A stretch of 10,749 bases of DNA, taken from Mollicutes bacterium. Its GTDB lineage: Bacteria > Bacillota_I > Bacilli_A > Izemoplasmatales > Izemoplasmataceae. A model generated the notes under the pieces. It saw only the letters and a list, made by a program, of their open reading frames with translations, did not search any database and was not told the DNA's origin. The stretch is from assembly GCA_003559585.1 (NCBI GenBank), contig PWKX01000057.1, positions 1 through 10,749 on the forward strand. The letters are read 5' to 3'. This document shows, piece after piece, positions 7,507 to 10,749 of the stretch. The position numbers were made by a program, and so were the translations under genes. Every line of letters begins with the position of its first letter. Position 1 is the stretch's first letter.

Positions 7507-8494
7507 AAATAAGATCAAACATGACGATGATGATGACAACCGCCAAAATGATGAGGCTGATGACCAAATTACGAATGTTGCGTTGTTTCTTTTTGCGCTC
7601 AACGTTATATTTATGGGCGATGTCTTCAAAGGTTGCTTCATACAAATAATCTTCAACGTTGATGCCTTCAAATATTTTCAGTGCGGTTTCTTGTACCGGC
7701 ACAGATTGGGCTTGACGTTTTAATAAGATGTATTCAATCATGTCAACTTTTTTAAGTTCAATTGAAACATTCACGCGGTGTTCTTTAGCGTAATGTTCTA
7801 AATCCAAGATGCTTTTTTTCTGCAAACGTTCTTGTTCGCTTTCATTTAAATCTAGTTTTAAAGCGATGATTTCAATTAATTGTTGTTTGTTGATCCGTCT
7901 TGGAATATTAACGTCGTATTTCTTTCCAAGTTCTCTAACATCACTTAAGGTCATCGCATGAGATAATACTTCTTTTGCTTCGCTGATGAGAGCCCCTTCA
8001 AAATAACCAGGGGGTTCAAAATAGATTTCATTTAAACTTTCTTTCATTGTTTCATAGCCTTCTGATTCTTTACGCTGATATTTCATGGTCAAGTTTTGTA
8101 GTTTAACAAACTCTAAAGAGTTAATACCCAGTTCATTACGGTTTTGAATGATGATCGTCCAAAAATCACGTTTATACTCAGCAACGTCAATATCGATGCC
8201 ATATGATTGGGCAAGTTTTTCTAGTTGAAAAATCGTAAACGAATCAAACCATTTTAAACGATGTTTCATTTCATCTGAAAACTTATCATCGTTTTCAGCA
8301 TTAGCGATAACGGGGGCTATATTTTTTCGAATAAGTGCTTTATGAAGATAATTCGGTAAGTAAATTTCCTTGTTTTTTAAGTACTTCACAATTTCATGTG
8401 CAGGAATGACAACAAACGTTTCAACCAATTTATCAATGCGAACTTTTTTGTTGTTCAGTTCAATGGTGTCATCTTTTTTTAATTTGTTTTTCAT
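7505..8494 (-). CDS. Unrecognised tail-anchored membrane protein with three SAP/HeH-like repeats
   Basis: I do not recognise this 329-residue protein. There is no N-terminal signal. The only membrane segment is at the C-terminus (about 309-328, after a basic KKKQR stretch at 301-305), so the bulk should lie in the cytoplasm. Three segments align without gaps over 32 residues: 87-118, 182-213 and 228-259. Shared positions are Thr/Ser at 1, hydrophobics at 2, 5 and 8, I/V at 14 and 16, Lys at 22, and hydrophobics at 25, 26 and 29. This helix-extension-helix pattern resembles SAP, HeH/LEM or Rho N-terminal motifs, which often bind nucleic acid; that is inference. Residues 288-300 may begin a fourth, degenerate copy that runs into the membrane helix. 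The start ATG 8494 has AGAGGAGGG five bases upstream. The gene leads a unit with mutS and occupies the place of cotE in B. subtilis. Confidence 0.85.
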   Translation of the reverse strand: MKNKLKKDDTIELNNKKVRIDKLVETFVVIPAHEIVKYLKNKEIYLPNYLHKALIRKNIAPVIANAENDDKFSDEMKHRLKWFDSFTIFQLEKLAQSYGIDIDVAEYKRDFWTIIIQNRNELGINSLEFVKLQNLTMKYQRKESEGYETMKESLNEIYFEPPGYFEGALISEAKEVLSHAMTLSDVRELGKKYDVNIPRRINKQQLIEIIALKLDLNESEQERLQKKSILDLEHYAKEHRVNVSIELKKVDMIEYILLKRQAQSVPVQETALKIFEGINVEDYLYEATFEDIAHKYNVERKKKQRNIRNLVISLIILAVVIIIVMFDLI

Positions 8495-8530
8495 TGTTGC
8501 CCTCCTCTACAAAATCATGCTTATTCTTTA

Positions 8531-8559
8531 ATTATACAACAGTGCTCTATCTAAATCAA
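8531..8559 (-). promoter_or_regulatory. Sigma-A-type promoter for the tail-anchored gene and mutS
   Basis: On the minus strand, TTGATT (8559-8554, four of six to TTGACA) and a perfect TATAAT (8536-8531) are separated by 17 bases. Transcription should start near 8524, giving a short leader of about 30 bases before ATG 8494. It fills most of the 76-base gap after the ymcA-type gene. I see no terminator in that gap, so read-through from miaB may add to expression. Confidence 0.75.
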
Positions 8560-8570
8560 TCTGAAGGTGT

Positions 8571-8903
8571 TTATTTTCGCTTTAATTCAGCGTTTAAAGC
8601 ATCTTCAATCATCTGAAACATCATTTGAACGGTGGTGTTCACATCTGATTGTAGTGTTAAATATTGTTGAACAGGCACTTGATTTTTAAGTTCATTTAAA
8701 GCATCTTCATACACCGTCTTTTCATCTAACGGTGTTTCCTGTTGGGCATGCGTTGCTTGAACGAGCCGTTTTTGCTTATCAAGCATGCGCTCATAGGCTT
8801 GTTTAAACGCTGGTGAGTTTTCGATGACTTGTTCTAAAGCTTGGTATGCTTTAACGGTATCATCCTCTTTTAAATGGTTAATTAAAGCGTCAAATGACTT
8901 CAT
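8571..8903 (-). CDS. ymcA: YmcA/YlbF family protein (RicA-like), short and cysteine-free
   Basis: A 110-residue, entirely helical-looking, charged protein. The N-terminal pattern (A-x-x-L-x-x-x-I-x-x-S-P-A-F, about 22-33, then YERMLDKQKRLVQA) and the C-terminal VPVQQYL plus repeated hydrophobics fit the YmcA/YlbF family. Position directly after miaB is the same as ymcA in B. subtilis. There YmcA (RicA) joins YlbF and YaaT in a soluble complex that binds Fe-S clusters and helps RNase Y mature certain transcripts. This copy has no cysteine and lacks the C-terminal tail of the longer Bacillus protein, so it cannot supply Fe-S ligands itself. Its start overlaps miaB by 14 bases; AAAAGGGGAA lies just upstream within miaB. 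The family call rests on pattern and context; YlbF itself or a structural homologue is the alternative. Confidence 0.75.
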   Translation of the reverse strand: MKSFDALINHLKEDDTVKAYQALEQVIENSPAFKQAYERMLDKQKRLVQATHAQQETPLDEKTVYEDALNELKNQVPVQQYLTLQSDVNTTVQMMFQMIEDALNAELKRK

Positions 8904-10338
8904 GTAATTCCCCTTTTAAAAACCATGTTTTGGCTTCAGTGACTTTAACTTTCACAATTGATCCAGTTAAAGAAGCTGGTGCTTTGAAGTTAACAAGTTT
9001 ATTATGTTGTGAATAACCAGCTACAATATCGGCTTGTTTTTTACTGACACCTTCGACAAGTACATCAACCACAGCATGTTCAAAGCGTTGCGAGCCTTTT
9101 AAATACCCGGCATTGATAACTGCGTTTAATCTTTGCAGACGTTCTTTTTTCTCTTCATGCGACACATTGTCTTCATATGAGTAAGCAGGGGTCCCTTCTC
9201 TTGCTGAGAAAATAAAGGTGAAGGCCCCTTCAAAATCGACCTGTTTTACCAAATCAAGGGTTTGTAAAAAATCTTGCTCTGTTTCACCAGGAAAACCAAC
9301 AATGATATCGGTGGTTAATGAAACATCAGGGATGTGTTTTTTAATCGTTTTAACCAAATCAAGGTAAGATTCTTTGGTGTACTTCCGGTTCATCTTTTTT
9401 AAAACAGCGTTGCTGCCTGATTGTACAGGCAGATGAATGTGTGGCATCATGTTGTTGTGTTTAGCGATAGCTTTAATCGCCGCTTCATCAAAATCATTAG
9501 GGTGTGATGTGGTGAAGCGCACCCTCGGTATATCTAAGTGCCCCAAAGCTTCTAACAAATCAGCGAATGTATAGCGCTTATCTTTAAAATCACGGCCGTA
9601 TGCGTTCACGTTTTGTCCTAATAAAGTCACTTCATTGTAGCCAGCCTCAGCTAAGTTTTTCACTTCTTCAATGATGCTTTCTGGCGCTCTTGAACGTTCT
9701 TTACCTCTTGTGTACGGAACCACACAATAGGTACAAAACTCATCACAACCAAACATGATATTCACCCATGCTTTGCTGTCATGATCACGTTTTTTCGGTA
9801 AATTCTCAACAATGCTGCCTTCATCAGAAAAAACTTCAATCACCCGTTCTTTACCGAGTAAGGCTGTTTCAATATACTCAGGTAACTTGTGAATATTATG
9901 GGTACCAAAAATCAAGTCGACATAAGGGTATTTCTCCAATAACGTGTTGGTGATGTTTTCTTCTTGCGGCATACAGCCGGCCACGCCCAAGATAAGGTCT
10001 GGGTTGGTTTTTTTATATTGTTTTAAGCGTCCTAATTCACCAAACACTCTGTTTTCAGCGTTTTCTCTAATCGCACAGGTGTTCAACAAAATAAAATCGG
10101 CATGGTTTTCACGGTTGGTTTCCTTAAAACCAAGGGCTTCTAAAATGCCTTTAATCGTTTCACTGTCTGCCTCATTACCTTGACAGCCATAGGTTTGAAT
10201 TAAGTAATGCTTGCCCACACCAATATCTTTAATGTTGATGTGTTCGTTAAAATCTATTGTATCAACGGTTTTTTTAAGCCGTTTACGTGCTGATTTTGTG
10301 GATGGTTTTTGAAAATATTGTCCATAATCTTTTTTCAT
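8890..10338 (-). CDS. miaB: tRNA-2-methylthio-N6-dimethylallyladenosine synthase MiaB
   Basis: A 482-residue radical-SAM methylthiotransferase that adds a methylthio group to C2 of i6A37, forming ms2i6A37. The N-terminal domain supplies the auxiliary cluster ligands Cys52 (YGCQGNEADSE), Cys88 (NTCAIRENAE) and Cys122 (GCMPQE). The radical-SAM core has CDEFCTYC with Cys198, Cys202 and Cys205, then VPYTRGKERSR. A TRAM RNA-binding domain occupies about 415-480. A ~45-residue basic N-terminal extension precedes the core, as in Bacillus MiaB. The usual Met in YGCQMNE is Gly55 here; all cluster ligands are intact. TAGGTGATACC gives an SD before ATG 10338, 11 bases after the ymdB stop. It is co-transcribed with ymdB and the ymcA-type gene; its substrate is made by MiaA at the other end of the cluster. 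Confidence 0.97.
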   Translation of the reverse strand: MKKDYGQYFQKPSTKSARKRLKKTVDTIDFNEHINIKDIGVGKHYLIQTYGCQGNEADSETIKGILEALGFKETNRENHADFILLNTCAIRENAENRVFGELGRLKQYKKTNPDLILGVAGCMPQEENITNTLLEKYPYVDLIFGTHNIHKLPEYIETALLGKERVIEVFSDEGSIVENLPKKRDHDSKAWVNIMFGCDEFCTYCVVPYTRGKERSRAPESIIEEVKNLAEAGYNEVTLLGQNVNAYGRDFKDKRYTFADLLEALGHLDIPRVRFTTSHPNDFDEAAIKAIAKHNNMMPHIHLPVQSGSNAVLKKMNRKYTKESYLDLVKTIKKHIPDVSLTTDIIVGFPGETEQDFLQTLDLVKQVDFEGAFTFIFSAREGTPAYSYEDNVSHEEKKERLQRLNAVINAGYLKGSQRFEHAVVDVLVEGVSKKQADIVAGYSQHNKLVNFKAPASLTGSIVKVKVTEAKTWFLKGELHEVI

Positions 10339-10349
10339 GGTATCACCTA

Positions 10350-10749
10350 TTAATCTGTATATTTGATCGGTGTGATGGTTTTTTTCTCCAAATCCAGTAA
10401 GACACCGTTAACTTGCTGGGCATGGTCTTCTTCCGGTTTTAAACGCACTGGTAACCCCGTTAAAAACTTTTGTAATACAAGGTTTTTATCAGCACCTAAA
10501 ATGCCATACTTAGCGCCACACATCCCACAATCAGTGATGTATAAAGAGCCTTTAGGCAACCGCATCGCATCATTTGTGGCCACATGGGTATGCGTCCCTA
10601 GTATCGCATCAACACGGCCATCTAAATAATGACCAAGCGCCAGTTTTTCACTGGTAGCTTCGCCGTGCACATCAACAATGATGTGATCTGAATCAATGGT
10701 TTTTAAGATGGCATCCAACCCTTCAAAGGGATTATTTAGTGGGTCGTTC
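10350..10749 (-). CDS. ymdB: YmdB-type metallophosphoesterase, C-terminal part (5' end outside window)
   Basis: The frame runs open to the window edge, giving the last ~132 residues; the TTG at 10718 is internal because NPFEGLDAIL reads through it. DVHGEATSEK and GTHTHVATND carry the His residues that bind the dinuclear metal centre in this family, and ITDCGMCGAKYGILG matches its ITDxGMxG stretch. B. subtilis YmdB hydrolyses cyclic nucleotides, including 2',3'-cAMP, in the cytosol and influences the switch between motility and biofilm. The N-terminal metal ligands are not in the window. The gene leads into miaB after 11 bases. In B. subtilis ymdB follows rny (RNase Y), so rny is the gene to expect just beyond the window edge (inference). 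Cys residues in place of the usual Val and Thr in ITDVGMTG are a local variation. Confidence 0.92.
   Translation of the reverse strand, partial: NDPLNNPFEGLDAILKTIDSDHIIVDVHGEATSEKLALGHYLDGRVDAILGTHTHVATNDAMRLPKGSLYITDCGMCGAKYGILGADKNLVLQKFLTGLPVRLKPEEDHAQQVNGVLLDLEKKTITPIKYTD

Noticed and set aside
7493..7723. + strand open frame beginning with an Asp-rich run
   Set aside because: The Asp run is the antisense of the Ile/Val codons of the C-terminal membrane helix of the tail-anchored protein; there is no independent coding evidence.
10363..10629. 88-codon + strand open frame opposite ymdB
   Set aside because: It is antisense to conserved YmdB motifs and has no supporting start signals.
10716..10718. 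TTG as start of a short 122-residue protein
   Set aside because: The frame continues upstream to the window edge with family-typical residues (NPFEGLD), so this is an internal Leu codon of a truncated ymdB.

Overview
This window looks like a low-GC Gram-positive (Bacillota/Mycoplasmatota-type) chromosome, at roughly 40% GC in the lines I counted. TGA ends the PEPCK-like, mutL and miaB genes and tryptophan is read from TGG. The standard code therefore applies, which argues against code-4 mycoplasmas and fits Acholeplasma/Izemoplasma-like lineages or ordinary Bacillota. The gene order ymdB-miaB-ymcA-(one gene)-mutS-mutL matches, as I remember it, the B. subtilis region ymdB...miaB-ymcA-cotE-mutS-mutL, but with a different gene in the cotE position. 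No mobile element, CRISPR array, tRNA or rRNA is visible, and no gene-free stretch approaches 300 bases.

Left part, + strand (1-2186): the C-terminal part of an ATP-type PEP carboxykinase-like enzyme, cut by the window edge, overlaps by ATGA a class I aminotransferase. If the enzymes do what their families do, the pair could turn an amino acid such as aspartate into oxaloacetate and then PEP. The unit ends in a shared hairpin (2192-2232) that also serves the converging minus-strand cluster.

Right part, minus strand (10749 down to 2221): ymdB (partial), miaB and a short ymcA-type gene are packed tightly. A clear sigma-A-type promoter then starts a second unit, an unrecognised tail-anchored membrane protein followed by mutS. 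A hairpin whose loop holds the mutS stop codon closes that unit. An extended -10 promoter follows for mutL-miaA, which overlap by ATGA.

Together the cluster holds both steps of 2-methylthio-isopentenyl-A37 tRNA modification (MiaA, then MiaB), methyl-independent mismatch repair (MutS plus endonuclease-type MutL) and two RNA-turnover-related proteins (YmdB, YmcA). The least explained item is the tail-anchored protein at 7505-8494. It carries three ungapped 32-residue helix-extension-helix (SAP/HeH/Rho-N-like) repeats before its C-terminal membrane helix and is translated directly into mutS.
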